Made by a program: the position numbers and the translations under genes | Notes under the pieces: generated by a model | Told to the model about the DNA's origin: nothing | Seen by the model: only the letters and a program-made list of their open reading frames with translations | The model's database searches: none | In this document: positions 20,058 through 27,433 of the stretch, one piece after another | How positions within the stretch are numbered: the first letter of the stretch is position 1 | How the letters are laid out: the number at the start of each line of letters is the position of its first letter | DNA from: a virus | Length of the DNA: 51,566 bases | Reading direction: 5' to 3' (one strand) | Virus record (IMG/VR): IMGVR_UViG_3300020034_000025 | Span: 1 to 51,566 of that record

Positions 20058-20555
20058 CTACCGCCGCCAGTACGCCTTGATCCCTGCGAGCACTGCAACT
20101 GTGAGAGCAGCACATCCTGCTATGAGCAGGACAGGGGAGTCTGTGGCGAGCGAACCGACACAGAGGGGGATGGCGGTGACGACGAGTCCCCATGCGAAGA
20201 CCTCGTAGACGTTGCGGTTGTCCCGCGGTTCCTGTGCGTAGTGCTCGTCTGCTCCCATCACGGCACCGATGAGCACCGCGGCTTCGTCTTCGGTGACCAG
20301 TGCTCGAGGGTCCGCCAGGCGGGTGATGATCTCGTCTGCGATGTCGTCGGCGTAGCTCCCGCCCCGGTATGAGGGGATCTCAAGCCCTGCGGCGCGTGCG
20401 ATCCGTTGGAACGCGAACGATTCCTTGTGGGTGCTGTCCCTGCGGGGTTGGACACCATGCCGGATGCGATCGGCGGTCGGGGACAGCAGGTAGCCGATAG
20501 AGAGCGCTGCGATAGCACCCCACCAGACGGATTCGAAGGAAGGAAGAGCGGACAT
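20058..20555 (-). CDS. Membrane protein with N-terminal and C-terminal helices
   Basis: 165 aa from ATG 20555, fixed by the leaderless box TAGCCT 7 bases upstream. A first hydrophobic segment (WWGAIAALSIGYLLS) is followed by a polar central region (about residues 28-105), then two adjacent hydrophobic segments (FAWGLVVTAIPLCVG and VLLIAGCAALTVAVLAG) and a basic end (KAYWRR). The plan of about three membrane helices with a soluble middle fits an envelope protein of the lysogen. Function unknown; exclusion of other phages is one possibility for such morons. Confidence 0.7.
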   Translation of the reverse strand: MSALPSFESVWWGAIAALSIGYLLSPTADRIRHGVQPRRDSTHKESFAFQRIARAAGLEIPSYRGGSYADDIADEIITRLADPRALVTEDEAAVLIGAVMGADEHYAQEPRDNRNVYEVFAWGLVVTAIPLCVGSLATDSPVLLIAGCAALTVAVLAGIKAYWRR

Positions 20556-20562
20556 TCGGGAC

Positions 20563-20568
20563 AGGCTA
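20563..20568 (-). promoter_or_regulatory. Leaderless-type promoter (-10 TAGCCT)
   Basis: Minus-strand TAGCCT ends 7 bases before ATG 20555; no ribosome-binding site. Confidence 0.5.
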
Positions 20569-20636
20569 CGGTGTCCGACCACCTCGGTAGGGACAGGGAG
20601 GGGACCACCAGCCACCCGACCCCCTACGGAGTAGAT

Positions 20637-21116
20637 ATGCGCAGAGCATCCGCCACGCTGCTCGCACTCGCAGCGCTCTTCGGTTGCAGCGACGACGACC
20701 CTGCGGCGTCGCTCGACACCAACGCCGCCGAATCAGCGAGCGTCGATAACGTCCACTGCGACAGCGACGACGAAACCGGTGCGTTCGCATCCGGGGAACT
20801 GACGAACGACTCGGAAACCACGTGGGCGTACGAGGTCGAAGTTCACTGGTACCGCAGGGACGGCAAGTTCTATATGGGTGCGAGCGACCTCACCCCCAAC
20901 CTTCCCCCGCATTTCACCTACGTCTTTCAGATTGCCGCTGACGCACCTGAGGCGGTCGGACCGGACACGCCAGGGGACCAACCGACCTGCCGCGTGGTCG
21001 ACGTTCAGCAGCGGGTGCCGCTGAACGAGGCAACGATTGACGGTTCGACCGACGTGATAGAACCTCCGGCGGGGTGGGCGACCGAACGAGAGGAACCCCC
21101 TTGCGAAGACTGCTAG
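20637..21116 (+). CDS. Lipoprotein of unknown function
   Basis: 159 aa. ATG 20637 is preceded by GGAG. The N-terminus MRRASATLLALAALFGCSDDD is a lipoprotein signal with lipobox A-L-F-G-C, so Cys17 would be lipidated and the protein held on the outer face of the membrane. The mature domain is acidic with strands (WAYEVEVHWYRRDGKFYMGA; FTYVFQIAADAP), resembling an immunoglobulin-like fold. Prophage lipoproteins often block superinfection, which is the leading guess. Coupled to the secreted protein that follows. Confidence 0.75.
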   Translation: MRRASATLLALAALFGCSDDDPAASLDTNAAESASVDNVHCDSDDETGAFASGELTNDSETTWAYEVEVHWYRRDGKFYMGASDLTPNLPPHFTYVFQIAADAPEAVGPDTPGDQPTCRVVDVQQRVPLNEATIDGSTDVIEPPAGWATEREEPPCEDC

Positions 21117-21418
21117 TTACCGCTCTGACCATCGCGGCAGGTGTCGCCGCCATGGCCTTTGCGGGTACCCACGTCGTGTCCGCTGCGACGGACCATCCGT
21201 GTAAGGACGGCCGGTCATGCGAAACGACGACGACCGCACCTCCGGACACGACGACGTCGACCGTCGTCGAAACGACGACGACCAGCAGCGTCCCCGACGA
21301 GGACACCACACCACCGGACACGACTCCGCCGGCCACGACACCACCACCGGAGATCACGCCTGACGACCAGGCGCCTCCTGCGGTCCCAGTGGCCGCAGAG
21401 CCCAGTTTCACGGGGTAA
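21101..21418 (+). CDS. Secreted Thr/Pro-rich protein
   Basis: 105 aa if started at TTG 21101 (after AGGA), overlapping the lipoprotein gene by 16 bases; the track-length alternative starts at 21074. The signal peptide is MRRLLVTALTIAAGVAAMAF. A short Cys-containing segment (DHPCKDGRSCE) is followed by about 60 residues of Thr/Pro/Asp repeats and an end, AAEPSFTG. Such linkers span the cell wall in actinobacteria. No LPXTG with hydrophobic tail follows, so it is probably released or held by a partner. Confidence 0.6.
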   Translation: MRRLLVTALTIAAGVAAMAFAGTHVVSAATDHPCKDGRSCETTTTAPPDTTTSTVVETTTTSSVPDEDTTPPDTTPPATTPPPEITPDDQAPPAVPVAAEPSFTG

Positions 21419-21434
21419 CGTCCCCGCACGCGGA

Positions 21435-21467
21435 AAGGCCCCGGAGACGCTGCGTCTCCGGGGCCTT
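21435..21467. terminator. Strong bidirectional terminator
   Basis: AAGGCCCCGGAGACGC at 21435-21450 and its exact complement at 21452-21467, a 16-bp stem (the tip would open to form a loop). It separates the plus-strand lipoprotein unit from the minus-strand gene ending at 21481. Confidence 0.8.
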
Positions 21468-21480
21468 CGTCGTTGTCTGG

Positions 21481-21894
21481 CTAGTGCAGGCCAGCGGCCT
21501 TCAACACCCGCGGATGCACACCCAGCTCCCGGAACGCACCAACAGGGATGGCGTTGCGGGTCGCCCACGGCTTCGCGACCGCAGCAAAGTCCCCCTCGAG
21601 CTTGGCCACCATCTCAGGGTCAAGCGCCACCCGCTCCGCAGCCTCTAGCTCTTCCTCCGCATTGAGGCGCTCAGCGACCACGCGAAGCCGCGTGACACCA
21701 GCGGGCCCGTTGTCCGCTGCCAGTTTGGCTCTGAGCCTGTCGACGGTGGCTCGCAGCTGGGGGACGGACCTGCGCGGCTTCGGCGTCGTGATATACGCCA
21801 TGAAAGCTTGAACAGCCTTGTCCTGTTCGCCGCGCTGTTCCGGTGTCGTCCCGTCGTCGACCTCCTGCGCGGCTGCCGCTCGCCGCGCACGCAA
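21481..21894 (-). CDS. Protein of unknown function with C-terminal helical motif
   Basis: About 137 aa if started at TTG 21894; the true start is uncertain because the frame is open to 22200 and no good ribosome-binding site is visible. The region after about EVDDGTTPEQRGEQ is clearly coding: basic PKPRRSVPQLRATVDRLRAK, then an acidic helix, then KPWATRNAIPVGAFRELGVHP and VLKAAGLH. The last part recalls a short C-terminal helical domain (A-F/W-R-x-x-G-V-x-x-x-V-L-K-x-A-G) that recurs in actinobacterial DNA-associated proteins of unknown function; this is a recollection of pattern, not an assignment. Confidence 0.65.
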   Translation of the reverse strand: MRARRAAAAQEVDDGTTPEQRGEQDKAVQAFMAYITTPKPRRSVPQLRATVDRLRAKLAADNGPAGVTRLRVVAERLNAEEELEAAERVALDPEMVAKLEGDFAAVAKPWATRNAIPVGAFRELGVHPRVLKAAGLH

Positions 21895-21991
21895 GCGTGA
21901 ATTCGTCTGTGTGTGCAGTAACCGGCATAAATCCTCGTTTCGCTGTGGGGGAGCAACCGAGGATGGTAGGTGACCGGACCGAAAACCAAAA

Positions 21992-22024
21992 GGACCCCGT
22001 CCCTGCGGCGAAGGGACGGGGTCC
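21992..22024 (-). terminator. Intrinsic terminator, minus strand
   Basis: GGACCCCGTCCCT at 21992-22004 and its complement at 22012-22024 form a 13-bp perfect stem with a 7-nt loop, followed on the minus strand by TTTTGGTTTT. Good candidate for the end of late leftward transcription past the lysis genes. Confidence 0.75.
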
Positions 22025-22170
22025 AAATGTGCGGCGGCGGTCTGTCCGATCGGTGCCGCACCCCGCGAGGCGGTTGTGTGCGAGATGCGACACCGACCAG
22101 GTGAAGGCACCGTACGCCGCACGCTCGGTAGCCGTCTAGAGACACAAGCGTTTTCTTCCTTGTCGGGTCG

Positions 22171-22199
22171 TTGACACACCAACCCGCGTCCGGTAACCA
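22171..22199 (+). promoter_or_regulatory. Candidate plus-strand promoter (TTGACA-17-TAACCA)
   Basis: TTGACA at 22171-22176 is a perfect -35 box. Seventeen bases later TAACCA is a fair -10. Transcription would start near 22206 at the first base of a 15-bp hairpin; no protein gene follows on this strand. Confidence 0.45.
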
Positions 22200-22202
22200 T
22201 CC

Positions 22203-22312
22203 CCTCGGTGTCTACGCCTCCGGAACGGCGTCTCTAGGAGGCGTAGACACCCCGCAACGCGAAACAGGCACCGGCCCCGCGGGGGTGCGGGACCGGTGCC
22301 TGTTGAGTTTCA
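22203..22312 (+). ncRNA. Candidate structured small RNA
   Basis: The gap between the gene at 21481-21894 and the holin-like gene contains, after a good plus-strand promoter, a 15-bp perfect hairpin (22207-22221 with 22237-22251, loop 15 nt). Next come 11 bases and a second hairpin (AACAGGCACCGG at 22263 with its complement ending at 22304, extended by CCCCGC/GCGGG), ending in GAGTTT. Promoter, stem and terminator-like stem in order suggest a transcript of about 105 nt. It would be antisense to the 3' leader of the lysis transcript. The second hairpin could simply be the minus-strand terminator of the holin-like gene. Confidence 0.4.
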
Positions 22313-22330
22313 CTACCGAGGTAACGGACG

Positions 22331-22507
22331 CTACGACGCGACGACCTCGCCGCGGTCGTTCGGGACCTGGTACACACCAAACACCGTCGCCACGGCGACG
22401 ACTGCCTGTACGTACGGGTTGTCCGTGTATGTGGTGGACACGACCCACAGAGCGGCGCCACACGCAGCGATGATGGTCTTACGGATCTTGCGATAGTCGA
22501 CCTTCAT
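22331..22507 (-). CDS. Holin-like small membrane protein
   Basis: 58 aa from ATG 22507 with a strong ribosome-binding site (GAGGAGG). A basic N-terminus (MKVDYRKIRKTIIAAC) leads into one hydrophobic segment (GAALWVVSTTY), a polar turn, then a second (YVQAVVAVATVFGVYQV) and a short charged tail (PNDRGEVVAS). Small proteins with two helices and a V-Y-x-V/T-P-N end lie directly after the endolysin in many actinophages and are regarded as holins or holin partners. The location fits; lytic activity is inferred. Confidence 0.65.
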   Translation of the reverse strand: MKVDYRKIRKTIIAACGAALWVVSTTYTDNPYVQAVVAVATVFGVYQVPNDRGEVVAS

Positions 22508-22543
22508 AGGGTCGGACCTCCTCTCAGCATTCACGAATTTGGG

Positions 22544-22566
22544 AGCCGGTTAGCGGTTAACCGGCT
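22544..22566 (-). terminator. Short hairpin between endolysin and holin-like genes
   Basis: AGCCGGTTA at 22544-22552 pairs with TAACCGGCT at 22558-22566 with a 5-nt loop. It may lower read-through or stabilise the upstream mRNA end. Confidence 0.5.
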
Positions 22567-22578
22567 GGTCTGTATTCA

Positions 22579-23307
22579 CTAACCGTCGAGCGCATCCGCG
22601 AGGACAGCCCTTACGCCTGCCTCGACGGTCGCCTGGTCGACATCGCCACCAGCGGGGAACTTCGCGAAGATCCGTGCGGCGATGTCGTCGGCGGTGAGCC
22701 CACCGAGAGCGGCACGGATCATGTTCGTGTTGTTATAGGTAGCGCGGGAAACTTCCACGTGGTTGCGGTTCGTTTCTGCCCAGCCGCGATTACCTAGCAC
22801 TGTGCCTTCGTCGAGGACAGAGCGAACCGCGGTCGCCACGTTCTTAAGGTCGTTAGCGTCTAGCGGCATCTCGCCTCCTTCTCCGTACCAGTCGACGGTG
22901 CTGTTGAGCCCAGTCGTCGTGTTCAACACCGAAACGTGCAAGTGCTGCTCGTGCGCGTTGACCCCGGTGTAGGCGCGGGGTGTCCACGCGGCGACACCAC
23001 CCGTCGGGTAACTCGCGACAATCCGCCGCTCATAGATGAGGTACTTGACCCGCGGGTCGCGGGTAGCGACGATGTGAGCCCAGAACGCGTGCAAGTCAGG
23101 TCCGTTAGCGTGATCTTCGGTGACGTCAACTGCGGCGACCCACCCGCCATCACTCGGGTTGTGGTCCGACGTCCTCGAGCTGTGCGAGGTGTCACCGATC
23201 GACCCGTCAGAGATCCGTGACCGGCGCGGCCACCGCCTGTCCGTTTCGTCGATGAGCGCGACGAGTGACGGTGCGAGGCGCCACCCATCCCCAGACTTAG
23301 CGACCAT
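22579..23307 (-). CDS. Endolysin, M15-type peptidase
   Basis: 242 aa. The N-terminal 145 residues form a zinc peptidase of the VanY/M15 kind: GDTSHSSRTSDHNPSDGG with the first His, AAVDVTED with the Asp, and a closing HEQHLHVSV with H-x-H. These cleave peptide cross-links or the L-Ala-D-Glu/D-Ala bonds of peptidoglycan. The C-terminal 95 residues are helical (LKNVATAVRSVLDEG, ADDIAARIFAKFPAGGDVD) with repeated A-V-R-A-V-L-A elements and probably bind the wall. No amidase or second catalytic domain is present. The ATG abuts the upstream stop (TAGATG). Confidence 0.85.
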   Translation of the reverse strand: MVAKSGDGWRLAPSLVALIDETDRRWPRRSRISDGSIGDTSHSSRTSDHNPSDGGWVAAVDVTEDHANGPDLHAFWAHIVATRDPRVKYLIYERRIVASYPTGGVAAWTPRAYTGVNAHEQHLHVSVLNTTTGLNSTVDWYGEGGEMPLDANDLKNVATAVRSVLDEGTVLGNRGWAETNRNHVEVSRATYNNTNMIRAALGGLTADDIAARIFAKFPAGGDVDQATVEAGVRAVLADALDG

Positions 23308-23655
23308 CTAGGCGACCCCTTCCACGATCTGCAACAGAAACGACCGGATGCGGTCTTTGTCCGTAGCGGTGTTGTGGGCTTGGAGCTGACACGTCCACGC
23401 ACGCGGGGTGAGGTCGTCGAGTTCGCCGGCGTCCCAGGTAATCGTGACGTTCGGGGCACCTGACTCTTTGGTAGGTACAGGGTTAGCGCCTGCGATCCCA
23501 TCGGTTTTGGTGAGGACTGCGGGGAGTCCTGCGACCCCTACCTTTAGGGTGAACGTCCACCCAGTGGAAAAGTCGATGACGTTGTCGCTGGTGTCGAGCC
23601 AGACAATGGGGACGCTTGGCAGTTCCGCACCCGCGAGGTACTCGACGGTGGTCAT
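23308..23655 (-). CDS. Tail-associated protein of unknown function, beta-rich
   Basis: 115 aa, start overlapping the fibre gene stop (ATGA type). Strands dominate: SVPIVWLDTSDNVIDFS, WTFTLKVGVAG, NVTITWDAGELDDL, RAWTCQLQAHNTATDKDRIR. The form resembles the immunoglobulin-like baseplate or tail-tip domains (BppU-type N-termini) of siphoviruses. Between the large fibre and the endolysin, it is most likely a virion or tail-tip accessory protein. Confidence 0.65.
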   Translation of the reverse strand: MTTVEYLAGAELPSVPIVWLDTSDNVIDFSTGWTFTLKVGVAGLPAVLTKTDGIAGANPVPTKESGAPNVTITWDAGELDDLTPRAWTCQLQAHNTATDKDRIRSFLLQIVEGVA

Positions 23656-26456
23656 TGGCCAGCCTCCTGAAACGTGACGCAGGTTTCGCTGAACGTGGGG
23701 CCGCTGGTCGATTCGCTAACGACCGTCCCTGTTTCGCTGAAACCCACAGACCCTGTCCCGCTGAACGTGATGACCGCGGGGTCTGCGTTTGGTGGGATAC
23801 CTGCGGTGGTCGTTGCGGTGAAACCTGCGAGCGCAGCGGCAATGGCCGAGTGCTCGATGTTCGCTACGGCCGCGGTTGTGCCACCGAACACCGCAGCGAA
23901 CGCGGCGGGCGATGTGACGTCAGCGGCGAGAGCAGCGATGCCTGCGAGGTCGACAACCGAATTGGCAGAGTGAGCGACTACCGCCGTGGCTGCTGCGGTA
24001 GTCCCACCGAGCGGCCCGGCGAGGACAGCGCTGACACCGCCTGCGGTTGTAGCTCCCGCTTCAGCGTCGAAACCGAACGCTGCTGTAGCCGCGGCTTCGA
24101 CCTGTGGTGTTGCGATAGCCGCAGCGCCGCCACCGAGCGCAGCAGCAGCTGTCGCTGTCAAACCTGGCGCGGCGATGGCAGCGGCTGTACCCGCTAGGTC
24201 TGCTACCGCTGTAGCGAACGTTCCCCGCGTAGCTGCGACTGCCGCGATGCCACCGAGTGCGGCGTCGAACACGGAACCGGTTGTTGCCGCAGCTGCGGCT
24301 ACGCCACCCATGTCCGCTGCGAGCGCAGCTGTGTGGGTGGTTGTCGCCGTTGACGTTGCGGCGCCGCCGAACCCAGCGGCGAGGACAGCGGCACGTTCTA
24401 CCGTTGCGCTCGAGGTGCTTAGCCCACCGAGGTTCGCTGCGAGAGCAGCAGACGGTTCGGGTGTCGCCAGCGCTGACCCTGTGCCACCCAGTGGAGCGTC
24501 TAGCGTCGCTGAACGGACAGATGCGGCTAGGAGCGCTGCGTTCCCACCAAACGCAGCAGAGAGGACCGCAGCGTGGTCTGCGGTGGCTGTAGCTGTGGCT
24601 ACGCCACCGAGTGGCACTGACAGGACAGCTGGGACGTCTGGTGTCGCGGCGAGAGCAGCTACGCCGCCTAGGGGAGCTGCGAGGACAGCTGGCCTGTCCG
24701 ACGCTGCTGCGAGCGCAGCTACCCCACCAAGCGGCGCTGCGAGCACCGCAGGATGGTTAGGGGTAGCCGTTGCGGTTCCGACGCCACCGAAACCGCTTGT
24801 GAGGACAGCTGGCCTGTCCGATGCTGCTGCGAGCGCACCTACCCCACCGAGCGACGCGGCAAGCACCGCAGGATGGTTAGGGGTAGCGCTAGCAGCAGCA
24901 CTGCCACCGAAACCGCTTGTGAGGACAGCTGGCCTGTCTGGTGCTGCTGCGAGCGCAGCTACTCCACCGAGCGGCGCTGCGAGAACAGCCGGGTGGTTAG
25001 GGGTGGCGCCAGCAGCAGCAACGCCGCCAGCAGCAGCAGTGAACGTCGCGGGGTGGCTGACCGTTACCGCGACCGTCGCGACCCCACCGAGCGGCGCGGC
25101 GAGCACCGCAGGATGGTCAGGAGTAGCGCCAGCAGCAGCAACGCCACCTAGAGGCGCAGCGAGGACAGCGTTAACAGCCGCTGCGCTCGGAATAGCAAAC
25201 ACGAGGGTGACACCGTTGTTGATGTCGTTACCGACCGCTGTTTCTGTGACGGTCGCAGTGCCGGTCGAGCCTGCGGTCGTGAAGTCCTCGCGGGCGCTCA
25301 TCGCCTGTGCGATGCCGTTAACGGTGGTGACGTCGTAGTCGGCGCCACCGAAGATCAGCGCACCTTCAGAGTTCGTTGTCGCCGAACCGCTCAAACCAAG
25401 CACGTTGTCGTCAGCGGAACTAAAGAACCGGGTAACGGTGCGGTGTGTGCCTGTGTCTGTGACTGACGGTGCGGTGACAGTCGCTGACGCGGCGTTTGAC
25501 TGCGAGCCGCTAGCGACGATCGCGCTAGCAACAGTGGTCCAGGGGGTCGACGCGTGCGCAGGGTTGCGGACGTTCGCCAGTGTCATACACCAGCCGCCGG
25601 TACCTGACCCAATGGTAAACGTCGGGGTTGTGTCGTCTGTAGAACCGGTGCCCCAGACCTTCGCGAACAGGAACCCTTCTAGCCCTGTTTGCGAAGGGTT
25701 CTGGACAAGCGACCAGCCTTCACCCGCGGGAGCGGTGACTGTTTGCGCGGCGTCCTTCGCGGTCACCCACGCTAAAAGGCAGTCGCCCGCGACGAGCCCA
25801 ACGGGCTCCGTCGGGGTGAGCGTCGCAGCTGTGCCTGTGACCTGAGCGGAAATACCGGCGACATACGGAGCGACGAGGTCGTCGAGCGGCCCGGCTTGGA
25901 AGTTGTCTTGTTCGGAGAAGTGTGCTGCGGTGTTGTTGTACGCATTCAAACCACCGCGTTGACCGGTAGTAATTGTCGTGTCACGGGTACACGCGACCAG
26001 AGCACCGTTGACCTTGCCGCGCAGGAGCGAACCGGTTATCTCTAACCGGAGGGTGTCCCCGGATGCGATAGCAACGGTTAGCTCAGGTGAACCAGTCCCG
26101 GAGTTCCCTGCGAGACGCAGCTGTGTTTCTGTGCCAGGAACGAGACGCCAGAAACTCGCTGTGTTGCTGTTGTGGTTAGTCGCAAACTGGTAGCTCTGCT
26201 GAGTCGCACCCGTCGCGCCGCGGACCAGAATACCCGTGTTGTCGAATGGGTCAGTCTGCGACGACGACGTGACCGCCTGCGCGTACATATCAGCGGAACC
26301 AACATCGGTGTCATACCTGAGGTAGTAACCAAAAGTTCCGCCAATAGTTGTGCATCGGCATTTGTTGGTTGCGATCGCCCACGTGCCAATAAGCGCGGTC
26401 CAGCTCGCGCCGACGGCGCCGTCTGCCCTGTTGAAGTCGTCGGAGACGGTGACCAC
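23652..26456 (-). CDS. Large repetitive tail fibre / minor tail protein
   Basis: 934 aa. Residues about 5-190 look like a concanavalin-type jelly roll (DDFNRADGAVGASW, GILVRGATGATQQSY, TLRLEITGSLLRGKVNG), a carbohydrate-binding fold found in tail fibres. Residues about 195-425 are a second beta domain. Residues 430-890 are 23 imperfect copies of a 20-residue unit (AVLAAPLGGVAALAATPDHP-like), Ala-rich with a nearly constant L-G-G. The last 44 residues contain FSETGTV-like strands. The repeat block would make a long rod separating the binding domains. Long plus-strand frames in this stretch are shadows of its codon bias. Confidence 0.85.
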   Translation of the reverse strand: MVTVSDDFNRADGAVGASWTALIGTWAIATNKCRCTTIGGTFGYYLRYDTDVGSADMYAQAVTSSSQTDPFDNTGILVRGATGATQQSYQFATNHNSNTASFWRLVPGTETQLRLAGNSGTGSPELTVAIASGDTLRLEITGSLLRGKVNGALVACTRDTTITTGQRGGLNAYNNTAAHFSEQDNFQAGPLDDLVAPYVAGISAQVTGTAATLTPTEPVGLVAGDCLLAWVTAKDAAQTVTAPAGEGWSLVQNPSQTGLEGFLFAKVWGTGSTDDTTPTFTIGSGTGGWCMTLANVRNPAHASTPWTTVASAIVASGSQSNAASATVTAPSVTDTGTHRTVTRFFSSADDNVLGLSGSATTNSEGALIFGGADYDVTTVNGIAQAMSAREDFTTAGSTGTATVTETAVGNDINNGVTLVFAIPSAAAVNAVLAAPLGGVAAAGATPDHPAVLAAPLGGVATVAVTVSHPATFTAAAGGVAAAGATPNHPAVLAAPLGGVAALAAAPDRPAVLTSGFGGSAAASATPNHPAVLAASLGGVGALAAASDRPAVLTSGFGGVGTATATPNHPAVLAAPLGGVAALAAASDRPAVLAAPLGGVAALAATPDVPAVLSVPLGGVATATATADHAAVLSAAFGGNAALLAASVRSATLDAPLGGTGSALATPEPSAALAANLGGLSTSSATVERAAVLAAGFGGAATSTATTTHTAALAADMGGVAAAAATTGSVFDAALGGIAAVAATRGTFATAVADLAGTAAAIAAPGLTATAAAALGGGAAAIATPQVEAAATAAFGFDAEAGATTAGGVSAVLAGPLGGTTAAATAVVAHSANSVVDLAGIAALAADVTSPAAFAAVFGGTTAAVANIEHSAIAAALAGFTATTTAGIPPNADPAVITFSGTGSVGFSETGTVVSESTSGPTFSETCVTFQEAGQ
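23787..25169 (-). repeat. Tandem 60-bp coding repeats within the tail fibre gene
   Basis: About 23 in-frame units, mostly exactly 60 bp (individual units 54-66 bp), best conserved in the 5' half (units 1-10, roughly 24570-25169), where nearly identical blocks such as GTGAGGACAGCTGGCCTGTC recur on the plus strand. The 3' units are more diverged. Such a block can change length by recombination or slippage. Confidence 0.85.
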
Positions 26457-26473
26457 GCGGGGCGCCTAACGGC

Positions 26474-26860
26474 TTAGGCCGCGGTGTTAAACGTGACGGT
26501 CAACGCACCGATAGCAACCGTATAAGTGTCACCAGCCGTGTAGGCGTTGGCAGTAATCGTCCCGGAGAACCGGAACGTACCTGCGGTCGACGCGGACCAC
26601 GCCGAGAAATGCGTAGCATCCTGAGAACCAGCAATGCTGGTCCACGTGAGAGCGACGTCATTAGCCATCGACCCACCGGAAGCGGCGCCGAACGACGCAG
26701 ACTTACGGGTCGTTTCGGTAGCGATGCTGGTGGTACCGGCGACGCCAGGGTCTGCGGTGTGTAGCTGAATCCACACTGCGGCGTCAGCGGTGTAGTTAGC
26801 AGCGTTGCCAAGCGCGTCGAGGAACGCGTTAGCTGTGGTTGGACTGAGTCCAAGCGCCAT
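26474..26860 (-). CDS. Tail-tip / virion protein of unknown function
   Basis: 128 aa, beginning MALGLSPTTANAFLDALGNA and rich in Ala, Thr and Ser, with an aromatic strand WIQLHTADPG and later FSAWSASTAGTFRFSG, NAYTAGDTYTVAIG. Proteins with the LHTxDPG element preceded by an N-terminal helix are very common in the tail-fibre region of actinophages and prophages; their precise role is not established. A virion location is inferred from position. Confidence 0.75.
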   Translation of the reverse strand: MALGLSPTTANAFLDALGNAANYTADAAVWIQLHTADPGVAGTTSIATETTRKSASFGAASGGSMANDVALTWTSIAGSQDATHFSAWSASTAGTFRFSGTITANAYTAGDTYTVAIGALTVTFNTAA

Positions 26861-26905
26861 GTTCTGACCTCCCCAGAGAATCAGCTATGAGACAGGCGAG
26901 AGCGC

Positions 26906-27433
26906 CTATCGGGTAACGAATGTAAGAGCGAACTCGTCGAGCGTGATATCGACAGTCACCCCGGTGTCCTGGCGTGCGCGAACAACGATGAAATCGCCGG
27001 GAGCGAACACGATCTTTCGCCCACCTGAAACGATCGTGTCTCTTGCGCCGTTGTGGGTGACGTTGCTTAGCTGCGCAATGTTGTACTGCGTAACACCGTT
27101 TACAAAGAACTGTGCGAGACGGCCGCTAGCAGCAGTAGCGGAGTAGTTGTGTCGCACCACAAGCTGGCAGTCGTAGCGGCCCGCGGTTTGGATAGTGATC
27201 CGCTCAGGGTTGGTAACAGTTGAGTGCATCGCGTCGTTGTCGAAGTTCTCTGTACCCGCGGTGAGCGTTACGATCGTGCTAGTTGTCGCAGCGACAGCAG
27301 CTGAGCCCTGCACTGAACAAGCGGGCGGGTCAATAAGAAACTCGAGGTCATCGCGGAGGACGTCACCCCACGCCGCAGGCGCCACAGCACCGGTTGACGG
27401 GTTGTGGATGAGGTTCGGGTCTGAGTAAGGCAT
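26906..27433 (-). CDS. Minor tail / baseplate protein, jelly-roll-like
   Basis: 175 aa from ATG 27433, which overlaps the upstream stop (TAATG). The N-terminus MPYSDPNLIHNPSTGAVAPA is typical of phage tail-tip proteins (NLIHNP...). From about residue 60 it shows a C1q/TNF-like beta pattern: TSTIVTLTAGTENFDND, GRYDCQLVVRHNYSAT, ITIQTAGRYD, FVVRARQDTG. Such domains form trimeric receptor-binding or adhesion tips in phages. Function by analogy. Confidence 0.7.
   Translation of the reverse strand: MPYSDPNLIHNPSTGAVAPAAWGDVLRDDLEFLIDPPACSVQGSAAVAATTSTIVTLTAGTENFDNDAMHSTVTNPERITIQTAGRYDCQLVVRHNYSATAASGRLAQFFVNGVTQYNIAQLSNVTHNGARDTIVSGGRKIVFAPGDFIVVRARQDTGVTVDITLDEFALTFVTR

Noticed and set aside
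21645-22145. Alternative minus-strand frames of 140-166 aa around 21671-22145
   Set aside because: They cross a strong terminator hairpin at 21992-22024 and are Arg/His/Pro-rich; the frame ending at 21481 has genuine helical protein character.
23986-25338. A 450-codon plus-strand frame (and shorter ones at 24257, 24753) opposite the tail fibre
   Set aside because: It is Ala/Pro-rich antisense of the 60-bp repeats; codon bias of the real minus-strand gene keeps the opposite frame open.
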